DNA of 64,000 nt from Bettongia penicillata ogilbyi (GCA_023548195.1 JAJHZJ010000028.1:186001-250000), one strand, 5' to 3'; shown: positions 12,831 through 23,988, counted from the first letter of the stretch. The notes: generated from the sequence alone by a model not told the origin. Made by a program: numbers and translations.

Positions 12831-12989
12831 GATATAAAAAGATAAAATGGGAGGCCAAAATAGTTCCTCATTTATAAATTATTATAGATGCTTATACATA
12901 AAAGAAATCCTTCAAAGACAAGGATATCATATTATTCTGGGGGTTTTCAGAACATAGTGAAAGTATCACATACTACAGGTAATACAGAA

Positions 12990-13200
12990 ACAGAATAATA
13001 CATAGAAGCGTGTATATATTATTTTAAGATTGGCATAATTTAATTTGGCCCTCACATCATCCTTTAACATAGGTAATGTAAGTATTTTTATCCCTATTTT
13101 ACAGAAAAGGAGACTAGGGCACAGTGAAGTTTAATGACTTGCTCATGGCAAGCTAACTAGTTTTATTGCCAAAATCCAATCAATTCACCGCTTCTCCAAA
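12990..13200 (-). repeat. MIR/CORE-SINE-like relic
   Basis: Reversed MIR-type order: CCTATTTTACAGAAAAGGAG, ACTAGGGCACAGTGAAG, then TGACTTGCTCATGGCAAGC. Confidence 0.6.
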
Positions 13201-13249
13201 TCTTCCCTACCTGTTATTGATCATATTCTTCATTCATCATCTTTAGTAA

Positions 13250-13311
13250 TGATGATAGTGATGATGATGATGGTGGTGGTACTGTTGGTGGTAGTGAGGA
13301 TGATGATGATA
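13250..13311. repeat. (GAT/GGT)n trinucleotide repeat
   Basis: An imperfect ATG/GTG-type trinucleotide run. A purer (GAT)n run occurs at 15396-15442. Confidence 0.9.
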
Positions 13312-13369
13312 ACCCTTGTATATTTATAAAGTTTTAAAAAGTATTTTACATTATGAAAGAAAAACATTT

Positions 13370-13490
13370 ATTAAGAATTCACAATGTACCAAGCAATAGG
13401 GTAAACAAATGGTATGAAGAGAAAAATGAGTCAGTCTCCACTGTCAAGGAGCTAATATTATAACTGGATGAGAAAACAAGTAAAGCAGGT
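13370..13490 (-). repeat. LINE-2 3' end fragment
   Basis: AAACATTTATTAAGAATTC and CACTGTCAAGGAGCTAATAT correspond to the reversed L2 3' end. Confidence 0.6.
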
Positions 13491-13849
13491 TTTCAATTTC
13501 TTGGCAAATGGAAAGACAAAATGAAACTTAGATTCTTCCAGGTAAAGTAGCAGGACAAATAGCAAGGCCCTAAGAACCTCTGAGAGCACTGGTAAGACAA
13601 AGGGTCTGTGACCAAGAATCTATTATACTCCAGTAAGAGTAGAATGTGGCTCTGTTATGTCTCTGGCAGAATTATAGGTGGGGAGATCATTATTCATCTG
13701 AGAGTGAATATCTAGTACCTGACTGCAACTGAGTATTTGATACTGGTTTTAGAAAGGGAAAGATCTGTAGGTCCTTACCAGAGAGGCCATTGTTTATGCT
13801 AGTCCAAATCATTGGACTGAGAATTGGAAAATCAAATTAAGCCTCTGCA

Positions 13850-14000
13850 ATGACCCTGTCAGTTAGGTCTTAACTGTCACCCTTATACTGATGAGGCATC
13901 TCAGAATGGTTACGTGACCTACCACGGTCACATAATTGGTAAATGTTACAGATAGAATTTATAGACAAATATTTCTGACTCTATGTTCACTCTCTACTAT
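13850..14000 (-). repeat. MIR-like relic
   Basis: The reversed core is seen in TGATGAGGCATCTCAGAATG followed by a CCACGGTCACATAATTGG head-proximal segment. Diverged. Confidence 0.5.
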
Positions 14001-14142
14001 AGAATGTGGCTCCTCATAACACAGCACATAAACTATTCAAACTTTCTGCACTCATTGCTAAAATACTAAATAGTACAAAACGTTGCATTTCATTCACACT
14101 GGCTTTTTAGCTATTCTTAAGTCAATACAGGTCCCTTTTTGG

Positions 14143-14171
14143 AAAAAAACCAAACAAACAAACAAACAAAA
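14143..14171. repeat. (CAAA)n simple repeat
   Basis: A short AAAC-type tetranucleotide run at the upstream edge of the next MIR-like relic. Confidence 0.85.
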
Positions 14172-14174
14172 CGA

Positions 14175-14340
14175 TAATTGTAATACCTCAGAGCTGCATA
14201 GTTCCTTAAGTTTTGCAAGGCACTTTTTTCCACACAAATTCTGTGACTTAACTACACTAAGTAATATTATCCCTATTTCATATAAGTAAATTGAGGCTTA
14301 AATAGGTTCTGACTTACCTGCAATCAGCATAGCTAAAACG
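14175..14340 (-). repeat. MIR/CORE-SINE-like relic
   Basis: GTTTTGCAAGGCACTTTTTT, AATATTATCCCTATTTCATA and AAATTGAGGCTTAAATAGG follow the reversed MIR/CORE-SINE order. Confidence 0.6.
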
Positions 14341-14344
14341 TCTC

Positions 14345-15390
14345 CTTGTATCTCCTTACTAAAAGTCAAGTCCTCCATTTTTTATACTACGCTGTCTTTC
14401 TGTGTCCTCATTTTGATTATCTATTTTTCTGTTTCAAATTTGCTTACATTTCTGTAAACATATCTGCTCAATACAGAACAGTGATTCTTCTATTTTCTTA
14501 TTTATACAAATCTAAGTTCACCATGTTGATTTTACTTAATGACTTTATAGGAATAATCACTATTGATCTAAAATATTATGAGTAACATATAATTTAAAAT
14601 CACCTACAGAACATGGAATTTATTGCACTAACATGGTGTAACCTAATAGTTTGAATGACCCATATTCTTCTTTTAGTAACTTCTTAACCTCAGTTAATGA
14701 TATCAAAGATATAATGCTTAAACAGAGAATTCCTTGTTGTTATTTTGAAAAGTAACTGTATACACAGCAAAAAGGAAAAAGAAAAAAAATCCTTCATGTA
14801 TCTCTATCTCAGAACTCATGATATTTATTTTTAAATATATTCAAGGCAAATTACTTGGATAATATTCAGGTTGATTTCTTTCCCCCCTATGATAAACAAT
14901 ACTTTATAGTCTGCCTCAGTTTTGACAAATTTTTAGGCTCATCATATTTAATAGCTATTACCTCTACTAAGAAGATTTTGTGTTGTAACACTCATTCCAC
15001 ATTTTTTTTCCTTTTCCACTGTTTTTTTTCTAGCATTGGTAATAATCTATAACATAGAATAATGCCTTGAAGAGAAGGTTCTTAATAAATGCTTCTTGAT
15101 TAATTAATGGTCAACAGAATGATGAAGTGAAAGGCTTAAACAGAAAATGAAGTGTGGAAGAGATAATATTTAATTTCCCTCAATCTCAAAAGAAGTGGGA
15201 GACTATAAGTATGAAGTATTATGTATACTGTCACATTCAGTTGATACATTGATTAATCTTTTTGAACTACTTTTTTTTCTCTCTACTTTTATTTTTTGTC
15301 ATAAGAGATGGTTTTCTAGGTAGCAGACAAGACAGTTATGTTCCAAAATGAAGGTGATATCAGGGGAAAATAAATCAATATAATATCTAT
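14345..15390. other. No recognisable gene or repeat
   Basis: AT-rich sequence. Open frames at 14346-14585 and 14855-15052 are Phe/Leu/Tyr-rich by composition and lack any motif. Confidence 0.5.
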
Positions 15391-15395
15391 GTGTG

Positions 15396-15409
15396 GTGAT
15401 GATGATGAT

Positions 15410-15442
<33 letters not shown>
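15396..15442. repeat. (GAT)n trinucleotide repeat
   Basis: About fifteen GAT units with one interruption. It lies immediately upstream of a SINE. Confidence 0.95.
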
Positions 15443-15460
15443 CAGTACTAACCTTTATAT

Positions 15461-15690
15461 AGGCAGCTAGTGTCTCTCTAGACAGAACGCTGACCTGGAG
15501 TCAGGAAGACCTAAGTTCAAATTTGACCTCAGACACTCACTACCATGTGACCCTGGGCAAGTCACTTAAACTGACTTTGTTTTAATTCACGCAAGAAGGA
15601 AATGGCAAGATACTCAGTATTTTTTCCAAGAAAATTTCACATGTGGTCATGGAGTTGGATGCTACTGAACAATGAAATAACATCATGGTA
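15461..15690 (+). mobile_element. tRNA-derived SINE, near full length
   Basis: The head is GGCAGCTAGTGTCTC, with a B box in CTAAGTTCAAATTTGACC and the phrase GTGACCCTGGGCAAGTCAC. The body GAAATGGCAAGATACTC and TTCCAAGAAAATTTC match the 1-185 SINE. It shares the tRNA head with the 10719 element but has a different body, so the two are separate SINE families with a common head. Confidence 0.85.
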
Positions 15691-15905
15691 TTTACTGTAT
15701 ACCAAGTACAATGGTAAGTACTTTACAATTTTTATTTCATTTGGTCCTCATAGCAACTCTGGGGGTTAGGTGCTATTATAATTTCCATTTTACACATGAT
15801 AAAACTGAGGCAGGCGACGGTTAAGTGACTTATTCAGTATTATCCAGTTAATGTCTAAAGCTGAATTTAAACACAAGTCTTCCTTACTCTAGCCATAATA
15901 CAAGT
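15691..15905 (-). repeat. MIR/CORE-SINE-like relic
   Basis: GTACTTTACAATTTTTATTT, GTCCTCATAGCAACTC, AAAACTGAGGCAGGCGACG and GGTTAAGTGACTTATTC give a clear reversed MIR-type order. Confidence 0.7.
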
Positions 15906-16189
15906 GATATACATGAAATGTTTTATCTTGCGTATATATGCATAGATTCATGCTTGTGCAAATATATATATGTGCATGTGTGTGTGTGTGCGCACAAAGA
16001 AAGAAATGAAAGAAGCAAAGGAGAGGCTGAATTCATTATGGTGACTACTGCTTTCTAAATAACCAAGAATTGGTCCCACCAAGGAGTAAGTTCCCTCAGA
16101 AAGGTGACTGGTTACCACACTGCAAATAAAGGAATGCTTTATACTCATTAGCAACCTGGATAAGTATTGTGTCCAGTCCAAATAGCTCC

Positions 16190-17085
16190 TCTTTTTTGCT
16201 TATAATTATAATTCAATTGTAGGTAGTAGGTTAAACAATATTCAAGTCAATAAAAATATGTCCGTAAAACCTTTAGCTTTAGAAAGTTTTCTCCAGACTT
16301 TCTGATACTCAATAATGTGGTAATTTATCTAATGGTTATGAGTAGCAGTAACCTGAAAAACCACATTACTCATACTTTGGGGTGTGTATTAGATTTAGAT
16401 TACATTGCTATCATGTTACATTCTAATATTTTATTTCTGCTTATTTTTGTTGTTCATTGACTTATGGACCCATCCTTCTACACTTGTGCTATACTCTTTA
16501 CAATTAGAGATTATCTAGAAAAAAATATCTTTGCTATCAATGAAGAAACAGTGGAATATTTTGAAACTTCAATAAAAGAGATATGAGAGAAGGATGGGGA
16601 TAAAAGATACCTAAATGCCATGGGGAAAAGAGAAAAGAAAATATGAGAAAAAGAAAAGGAAGCTGGATTTCTATGATTTTCTTTCAAAAAACACCTTACT
16701 TACCTTTTGTTCGTACCATGAGTTGTGCAGGATTCTACTAATGAATTTAAAATTTTGGGAAAAATTTCCCAAAGATTTGGGAAAAAAGATGAGATTCTTA
16801 TAGGTAAAGCTTGAATTAGAACTCTACAAACACTGAGCCTTCAGTAGTCAGTAACAGCAATTAATTAGAAGAGCTATAAACAAAAACACAGAAAACCTTG
16901 GAGTTTCCAGCAAATATAAAAAATTTGAAAAAACTTTGAAGAGATTTGTAAAGAGTACCCAACGTCTGTGTCAAGTAATAGTGAAAAGTACATTGAAAAA
17001 GTAAATCACACTAGCAGAAAAGAGTATATGTCTAGAGAAATGTTTCTCTGCTATGCATTTCATCAGGAAGAAGGAATTGTTTTTG
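16190..17085. other. No recognisable gene or repeat
   Basis: AT-rich unique sequence with no coding signature. The 16615-16803 open frame is a lysine-rich compositional frame. Confidence 0.5.
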
Positions 17086-17089
17086 GTCA

Positions 17090-17640
17090 ATCAATAAATA
17101 ATTATTAACACCAACTGTGTGTTAAATACTATGCTAAGCACAAAGAAAGGCAAAAATATTCCCTGTCCTCAATTTGCTTACATTCTAACAAAGAAGATAA
17201 CACAATGTGTAAATAAGTAAACATATAAAAATATTTTCAGAGCAAATAAAAGGTAATTTTGGGAGGTGTTGGGGTGGGTGGGAAGAATTGCATTGAGGGG
17301 AAAGAGAAAAGGCCTCTTCCTAAAGACAAGATTTAAGCTAAGTCTTAAAGAAAGTCAACAAAGCTAAGGATAGAAAGGAAGACATTCTAGATACAAAAGG
17401 CATACAGTACAATGAAATGGAGATGAGACGTAGTATCTGTGGAACAGGATAATGAGGTAAGTAAATCACAGTATACACGGAGAGGGCTAAAGCTTAATAA
17501 GAGTGAAATGGTAGGAAAGGCCAGGTTATGAATCTCAAAAGATGTTTACATTTGATCCCAGAAGTAATAAGAAAATCTTGAAGTTTTTAATGGGAGAAGG
17601 GAATGATTGAAGTGTATGAAGAAGGAAAAGAATGGAAAAA
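17090..17640 (-). repeat. LINE-2 3' portion
   Basis: The reversed L2 terminus (ATACTATGCTAAGCACAAAG) is followed by CTCAATTTGCTTACATTC, ATTTAAGCTAAGTCTTAAAG, GACATTCTAGATACAAAAGG and CCAGGTTATGAATCTC. This is one of the longest L2 tracts here. No ORF survives. Confidence 0.75.
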
Positions 17641-17794
17641 AATATCTGAAGAGTTATAGTAGAATATAATCTCTACCTGTTCCAGGACTTTTGAGGTTGA
17701 ATGCTGTATTGTTAATGGATTTTTGCATAATGAGTTAATATACTTTTTCTTAAGGGAAGATCTTTTCCATCAATTAATAGGCCCTTGATTTTTT

Positions 17795-18170
17795 TAATAT
17801 AAATTTATTTATTTAACTTTTTACATTCATTTTCACAAAATTTTGGGTTCCAAATTTTCTCCCCTATTATCCCCTCACCCGACCCCAATACACCGAGCAT
17901 TCTAATTTTCCCTATCACCAATCTGACCTCCATGTCTTTCCCTCATGGTAAGAATAGTTCCTCATCATCAAAATTGAAAGGCGGGAACATCTGTACCCCC
18001 TCAAAGTAGCTCTCTATAGTCTTATTTTTCTTCCCTTTTCTGGGCATTTTCTCAGCCAGTTACTTGACTTCTGAGATTCCTGTCCACCCCCGCCTAGATC
18101 TGCCCAGCTAGTGCTTGGGGTCTGAGATTCAAATGGGCTTTCCACGGCAGGCGTGGCTGATATTCAATGT
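17795..18170 (-). mobile_element. Internally deleted half-L1, third copy
   Basis: 17795-17915 matches the extreme 3' end of the half-L1 (TTTATTTAACTTTTTACATT, CACCGAGCATTCTAATTTTC, CCCTATCACCAATCTG). It then jumps directly to ORF1 N-terminal and 5'UTR sequence (CATGTCTTTCCCTCATGG, TCTGGGCATTTTCTCAGCC, CAGTTACTTGACTTCTGAG). Relative to 60478-63314, about 1.8 kb of spacer and ORF1 is missing. The right end merges into the LTR at 18171. Confidence 0.8.
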
Positions 18171-18620
18171 GACCTATTTAAGTCACATGGTATGATGGGA
18201 GTAGTTTGCTGAATGGGTGGAGTAGGAAGGGTGGAAGAGGAAGAGGCAGATTTAGAGCTGAGATGAGAGGAAATCAGTGAGAGAGAAGTCAGAACTGAAG
18301 GATGTAGGAAAACCCCCAGATGGCTGTGAGTCTAAAAAGAGCATTTTCTTTAAGGGACGTCTGCTTGTGATTTGTTTAAGGGACGTGGTTTATGGGAAGC
18401 CTAGTTGGGGATAGGCTTGGGGATGGTGTTGTCCTCTGTATTGTTATCATATATAGATTTTTGTTACTGTGATGGATTTGGCTTTCTGGTGTCTGCATAA
18501 ATATTTTGGTTCTGTTTTCCGTGTGGAAAGTCTGTTGTATTTCACTATTCAGAATTGCACTATGATATTCATGGCTGCCATGGGCATGGTGAATATCACA
18601 TTGGCATGATAAATGCATAT
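18171..18620 (+). mobile_element. LTR-like element, + strand, same family as 20.1-22.2 kb
   Basis: TTTAAGTCACATGG near its start and TACTGTGATGGATTTGG, GGCTTTCTGGTGTC, TTCAGAATTGCACTATG and ATATTCATGGCTGCCATGG near its end match, in order, the complement of the repeats at 20095-20560 and 21968-22186. A CATAAATA element could be the polyadenylation signal. Within it TTAAGGGACGT occurs twice (18350-18360, 18376-18386). Whether it is a solo LTR or heads a decayed internal region is unclear, and no target duplication was seen. Confidence 0.55.
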
Positions 18621-19199
18621 GAAAATATAAGGAAAAGGGAAGAGTGACCCCTAAGTTCTTAAAGGTTTTCAATTAGAATATTCCTATGAGGGAGGGTGCT
18701 CTGAAGAGGCAATACACTTTTTTTACGCTACAAATAATAGTAACGCAGATGGTAGTGGTGTCCTGAAGAGAGAGGCCATTCAGTGATGCTGAGAAAAAAG
18801 ATAAATGATATGTAGTTGTTAGTTAATTCCTCCTGAGTGATGCATAAGTAACCACATACTTCCCCTTACATATATAATATGGAGGTATATTGTTTTCCCT
18901 GAAGCTTATGCCTGAGATGTGGCAGAAAACTTTCTGAAACTCAAGAAATCTGACAAACACTGTCCATCTTTGACAGCGCATGTGGTTCAAGAGATCGACC
19001 ACAAAGAATCCAGAAAGTTTTTCTAGACTTGATCAAAATCCTGGGAAGAAAAAAAGGAATAAATTCACACAGGAGGTTGTCACTGCTGTCAGTTAAAGAT
19101 AAAGGTTTCTAGGGAGGAAAGAAAACAAAATGAAACAAAATGTAGACTTTGTAAATGAATGACTGTTTAAGAAGGTAGCATCTGAGGACATGTTAATTA
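18621..19199. other. Unassigned sequence downstream of the LTR
   Basis: Could be decayed retroviral internal sequence or unique DNA. I recognise no gag, pol or env motif. Confidence 0.4.
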
Positions 19200-19728
19200 G
19201 GACATGGTTAAATAATTGCCATGGCAATATTAAGAAATGATGAACATGAAGACTTCAGAGAGTCCTGGAAAGATTTATATGATCTGATGCTGAGCAAAAG
19301 GAGCAGAACCAGGAGAATTTTGTACACAGCATCCCCTACAGGGTGCGAAGATTTTTCTGGTAGACTTAGAACTTCATTGCAATGCAGGGACTTAAAAAAA
19401 TACCCAGCGGTCTCTTAAGGCAAAATGCCTTCCACATCCAGAGAAAGAACTATGGAATTCAATTGCAGATTGTAGCAGATCCTTTTCTTTTGTATTACAT
19501 TTTGGTTTGTTATATGATTTATCCCATTCATTTTAATTCTTCTATACGACATGACTATGGTGAAAATGTATTTAATAGGAATCCATGTGTAGAACTTATA
19601 TAAAATTGCATGCCATTTTGGGAAGGAAGGGAGTAGGTGGGGGGGGAGGGAGGGGAAGGGAGGGAAAGAAAAAATCTAGGTTGTATTGTAGTGATTGTAG
19701 AACACTGAAAATAAATTTTAAAAAGTAT
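19200..19728 (+). mobile_element. 5'-truncated L1 3' end
   Basis: It carries the ORF2 C-terminal coding end (AGAAATGATGAACATGAAG, CTGATGCTGAGCAAAAGG), then TGCAATGCAGGGACTTAA, CACATCCAGAGAAAGAAC, a G-rich run at 19636-19668 and the terminus GAACACTGAAAATAAAT. It is the + strand counterpart of the minus-strand ends at 32.06 and 35.96 kb and belongs to the same sub-type, distinct from the 5.1 and 43.3 kb type. Confidence 0.85.
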
Positions 19729-20094
19729 TATCAAGTACAAAGAATACCCTAACTCATCATTTTTTCTCAGTTGCAATTGGCTTTGAACAAACTATTGACA
19801 TCTCATGATCTTGGTGATCAGTTTCTACAAGTTTTGAATAATTTATTAAAGTTCAACATGGATTATTTGTAAGATTATGCGTTTGAAACTTTATTTCTTT
19901 TCAGATTTGAAATTTAAATTTTTTATACTTTAAAAGTGCTTTCATTTTTTTTCTTTTTATTATAAGCTTTCCTAACATCCATGAACATTTCATTATGCAA
20001 AGAATAAATAAGAGATTTGTTTCTGAAACTGTGAAAAAAAAATGATTGCCATGTTTTCCATTTCTGGACTGGAGGACTGAGAGCGTATATGACT

Positions 20095-20560
20095 GCATCG
20101 CCAACAGCACCAATGATGATTATGAATATGTTCTCAATTGCAAAGTATAACAGAATCTATATATAGAAGGCAGAAGACAAATATTTATTCAAAAACCAGA
20201 AAGTCAAATCCACCATAACAACAAAGAAATCCATCACAGTAAGTAAGAAGTCTATATACATTATCAGACCTTCCCACACACAAACACAATCCTAGCTACC
20301 TGTTTCCTCAGCTCTGAATAATGTTTAACTTCCTCTCAGCTCTACTCTACCTTGTCCTCTTACTGTTCCGTCTTTCCTGCTCCACCCCTTCCTGTTCCAC
20401 GTGACTTAATTCATGTGACTCAGGCTTCCATGTGACTTAAGCAAATCACATGGTCCTATTAATGGAAGGGAAAGATCTTCCCATTAAGAAGCAAAATTAC
20501 ATTAACAATAAGCAAAAATGCATCATCAATACATTCAGTCCCAAGATTTTTATTATCTAT
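20095..20560 (-). repeat. Putative 3' LTR
   Basis: Minus-strand order: a U3-like part with repeated AAGTCACATGG/AGTCACGTGG motifs, then the part shared with 21968-22186, with an AATAAA signal (complement at 20184-20189). The outer boundaries are not sharp and no TG...CA ends could be fixed. Confidence 0.5.
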
Positions 20561-20689
20561 TCAATATCAATGGGACAACTAGTATCAACAGAACATTAAT
20601 AGAGAAATAAGAAAATATGTATATAAAAAATATCTTAGGTAAGTGGTGTCAACAGAACTTTACAGCAATATAACAGGGATCAAGCAAAA

Positions 20690-21764
20690 TAAGCACATGA
20701 AATATCTAAGGGTGGGCCTTGAGCACAAGCACCTCTCCCCTCAAATGATTGGGGTCCAAAATCTTGGAGTAAGGGGTAAAGGTCTCTTCTTCCACAGTTA
20801 CTTCCTGCTGAGATTGGACATAAAGTTGTCACTGCCCCAAAAGCTCCCATTCCAGGGGTCAGTTCTTTAGCTGGCATGCAGAGCTTGGTCCAGCGGTGAT
20901 ACATCACAGTTGCGGACAAAGCGTGACCTCTGGGTAAGCAGTCAGGCATCTACAGGTGGAGAATACTTAGCCTTCAGAAAACAAATCTGACAAAAAAGGG
21001 GAACAGACAAAAAGCCAAAATGAAACAAGGAGACAACAACCAGAAGCAGGGTAGATATAGGGTCAGCCATGCTTCTGGAATCCATGAACCTACCATCATA
21101 GGCTCATTCATTGCATTTTCTGTGTTCTAATTTGTAGTTTTGGGGTCATCATTCTGGCTAGAGGCATGCTTTCTTTAATATGAGCTGGGGCCTGGACAAT
21201 TACCTATTATCCCTGCAGGTATTAGGAACTTGGATACAATGTTTCAGGAGAATCTGTGGGGGCACTTCTTGAAGTTCCTTTCCTTGATACAGTTTGTATA
21301 GTTCATTAGTTGGAATGACATCTAGTATTCTATAAAATACCCCTGCTCTCAAAAGAGCAGTAAGTAAGTCTTTTCTTGTCAGTCTATTCTGACTTTGAAT
21401 CCACTGGCTATTTACTATTCTTCTTTTAGGAAATTTATCTTTTTCACTGGTTCTCACCATCCAATATACCCATGATTCTCCCTTCCTTCGGATGAACTGA
21501 CTCAAAATTTCTGTAACTTCCTGTGAGTAAAAGCCTTAAGTACCTTCCCAAATACTATGTGGCCTCCTTGGTTCACCTTAGCATTGAGCATATTTCTGCC
21601 TGAGAAGTCTTCCACAGATGCAAACCAGTCAATGTTCTTTGCATCTGAGCTTTCTCTTCTAGCAGCTTATCTCTGCCTTTACACATAATACAGTAACTAG
21701 GTAAAATCCAGCATCTCCTACACACAAATGTTTCCCTGGTTTTATTGCTATTTGTTGCAAACAA
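20690..21764 (-). pseudogene. Unidentified interior open frames of the retrovirus-like element
   Basis: Three minus-strand open stretches lie here: 21573-21764 (63 codons), 21200-21505 (101 codons) and 20680-20949 (89 codons). The 101-codon stretch has normal amino-acid composition and few low-complexity runs, unlike most random frames in this window, which suggests a former coding region. A hydrophobic leader-like segment is seen in the minus-strand translation near 21010-21075. I do not recognise a family. It could be the remains of an accessory, gag or env region. Confidence 0.3.
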
Positions 21765-21967
21765 CTTTTCAGATCTCTAGGTTTCCCCTCCTGTATCCTC
21801 AGTTTGTTATTGTTACAGTGTCTAGTACTTTTAGCCCATTCCTTTGCCAGAGAGGAATAAGGTAAATCCTCTCACCCTGGGATATCCATTTCTTCCTCTG
21901 AAGTCTTTGCCTCCAAAAAGAGATTTTATACCATGTGATACTGTTTGTGACTCCAAATGTTTTGCCA

Positions 21968-22186
21968 AGGCAAAGTTCACAGCACCAATGGTGACTATGA
22001 ATATGCAGGCATAGTTCTGAATTGCAAAGGATAACAGACTCTCCATGGAAAAGGCAGAAAAAAAAAAAAAAAAAAACATTTATAGAAGAAACCTGAATTC
22101 CAACACCAGAAAGTCAGATCCATTATAGCAACAAAGAAATCCATCGTTGTAGCCAAGAAATCTATATACATTATCAGACCTTTTAG
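21968..22186 (-). repeat. Putative truncated 5' LTR (R/U5 part)
   Basis: Direct-repeat partner of 20095-20284, with an expanded A run at 22057-22077. The upstream U3 is absent. Directly beyond, from about 22187, the sequence is L1 ORF1. Confidence 0.5.
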
Positions 22187-22790
22187 CCACGATATTCCTG
22201 CAATTTTTTTTTTCTCGTAGGATCTCTTTCAGGTGGTGATCAAAGTATTTTTTCTATTTCTACTTTACATTCTTGTTCTAGGAATTCAGAATTATTTTCC
22301 TTGATACTTTCTTGTAATAATATATCAAGATTCCTTCCTTAATTGTAATTTCCAGGTAGTCTTATATTATTTCTCCTCAATCTGTTATCCAGATCAGTTG
22401 TTTTTCTTATGAAATGTTCCACTTAATCTTTTTTTAAATTTTATTTTGTTTATTATTCCTTGGTTTCTTAGAAAATCATTAGTTTGCCCTTTTTCAATTC
22501 GAATTTAAAGGTAATTCTTTTCTTTCTTGAGGTTTTTGATTTTCTGTTTCCAGTGGGTTCATTTTCTTTTCACAAATTTCTGAATTTTCTTATATCGCTC
22601 TTATTTCTTTTCTAATTTTCCCTCTATCTCTCATATTTGATTTTTAAAGTCCTTTTAAAATTCTTCCAAGAACTATTTTTGTGCTCAGTATAATTTGATG
22701 TTTCTCATTTAAAAGGGGGGTGCTTTTTTAACTCCATTATCTTTCTCTGAATATGATCTTTTCTATTCCCATAGTAAATACCTATGGTTG
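22187..22790 (-). pseudogene. L1 ORF1 relic
   Basis: On the minus strand the order of the L1 ORF1 C-terminal half is visible. GGATCTCTTTCAGGTGGTG, here on the + strand, is identical to 61880-61900 of the half-L1 ORF1, followed by GATCAGTTGTTTTTCTTATG and the coiled-coil-coding region rich in AAG/GAA complements. Stops and indels are frequent. L1 ORF1 encodes a trimeric coiled-coil RNA-binding protein that coats L1 RNA. This copy cannot encode it. Confidence 0.7.
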
Positions 22791-23152
22791 AGTTTTTTCT
22801 CCTTTGCTTAGCAATTTTTTATTTAATTATTGTTTATTTTGTTTTTAGCAGCTATTAGTATAATCAAATTGTATTCGCAAAGTAAGTGGAATGATGCCCC
22901 AAGCTTAAACTCCTTCTTACTGTAATTTATGTGGGCTGTCATGGAACCCAGTCATGGGCTCTCTTCTCCTCTCCTAAGTCACAGGTAGGGCCCCCAACTA
23001 CACTGTCCCACAGATGATCTTGCTCCCTGAAGTCCTTCCAGTGTCTGCAAGCTATAACTGTCTTTCTGAAGTGATGCTTTGTCTTTTTTCTGTGGAGGAA
23101 ATTTGGAGAGACAAAAGCTTTGTGACTTACTCTGCCATCTTCCCAGAGGCCT
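22791..23152 (-). mobile_element. L1 5'UTR with recognisable 5' terminus
   Basis: Ends with CTCTGCCATCTTCCCAGAG, the complement of the L1 5' start that carries a YY1-like AAGATGGC core (23134-23141). With 22187-22790 it forms the 5' portion of one L1 whose ORF2 is not present next to it. Confidence 0.7.
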
Positions 23153-23988
23153 CTCCCTCTATAATTTTATTTTTTAAATCTTTTTTTGAGTTTTTCTAGG
23201 AATTCTGTTTTGGCCTGACACCGTCAACTTTTTTTTTTCTTTTAGGCTTTGCGTGTAGTTGTTTTGACACTGTTTTCTTCCGAATTTATATTTTGATTTT
23301 CACTATCAGCATAGCAACTTTCTATAGTAATGTTCTTATTTTGCAGTTTGCTCACTTTTCTAGCCAATTTCTTGACTTTTATTTCATGTTAAAGTTTGAC
23401 CCTGCTCTTGGGGTGTAAGGGGCACTGTCTTAAGCTTCCGGTTTATCATGCTGCCAGGCTCAGAGCAAATTCTGGAGCCGTTTAAGTTTTTGGTTATTCT
23501 AAGGTGGTATGATCAAAGGAGATATGTAGTCGCTGCTCTTCTGGCCTATGCTCTGCTCTAGGAGAGACCTCAAACACGTTTTTCCATCCTGAAATGTGGA
23601 CCAGAATCCCTGCTCCTCTACAACTGTAATCTATAATATCCGTTGTAATCTCCCTCTGACTAGCTGTCTTGTGCTCTCATTGGATATATACTGAGAAATC
23701 TAGAAGGCAAAGCTGCTGACTCATTCACACCAAGGCCTGGGTTGATCTTTCTGGGTGTAGACTGTGCTGAACTGTCATTCTGTCTCTCTGAACTGTCATT
23801 CACTCTCATTCCAAAGAGACAGATGTTTCTCACGTACCTTCTATGCTCTCTAAGATTAGAAAATTGTTTCACCCCATCCTTTTGTTGGTTCTATCTCCCC
23901 ACAATTCATTTTGAGCATTATTTTAAATGATTGGCAGGAAACTGGAAGAGCTCAAGTGAGCCCTCACCTTTATCTGGCATTTTGCTCT
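23153..23988 (-). mobile_element. Second L1 5'UTR/ORF1 N-terminus
   Basis: It contains phrases typical of the marsupial L1 5'UTR: TTTCTAGCCAATTTCTTGAC, CTTGGGGTGTAAGGGGCAC, TAAGGTGGTATGATC, TTTGAGCATTATTTTAAATG and GAGCTCAAGTGAGCCC, then a decayed start near TGGCATTTTGCTC. A local tandem duplication of CTGAACTGTCATTC lies at 23768-23804. The first L1 appears to be inserted in this one. Confidence 0.6.

Larger units (their letters stand above)
20095..22186 (-). mobile_element. Decayed endogenous retrovirus-like element
   Basis: Two direct repeats of about 190-220 bp bound a 1.7-kb interior: 20095-20284 and 21968-22186 share CAGCACCAATG, GAATTGCAAAG, ACCAGAAAGTCA and CTATATACATTATCAGACC. Read on the minus strand they would be R/U5-like parts of two LTRs. 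The 3' LTR appears to extend to about 20560 (U3 with GTCACATG repeats, polyadenylation signal complement at 20184-20189). The 5' LTR loses its U3 at 22186, where L1 sequence begins. I recognise no gag, protease, polymerase or envelope motif in the interior. The retroviral call rests on the repeat structure and on similarity to 18171-18620. Confidence 0.55.
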
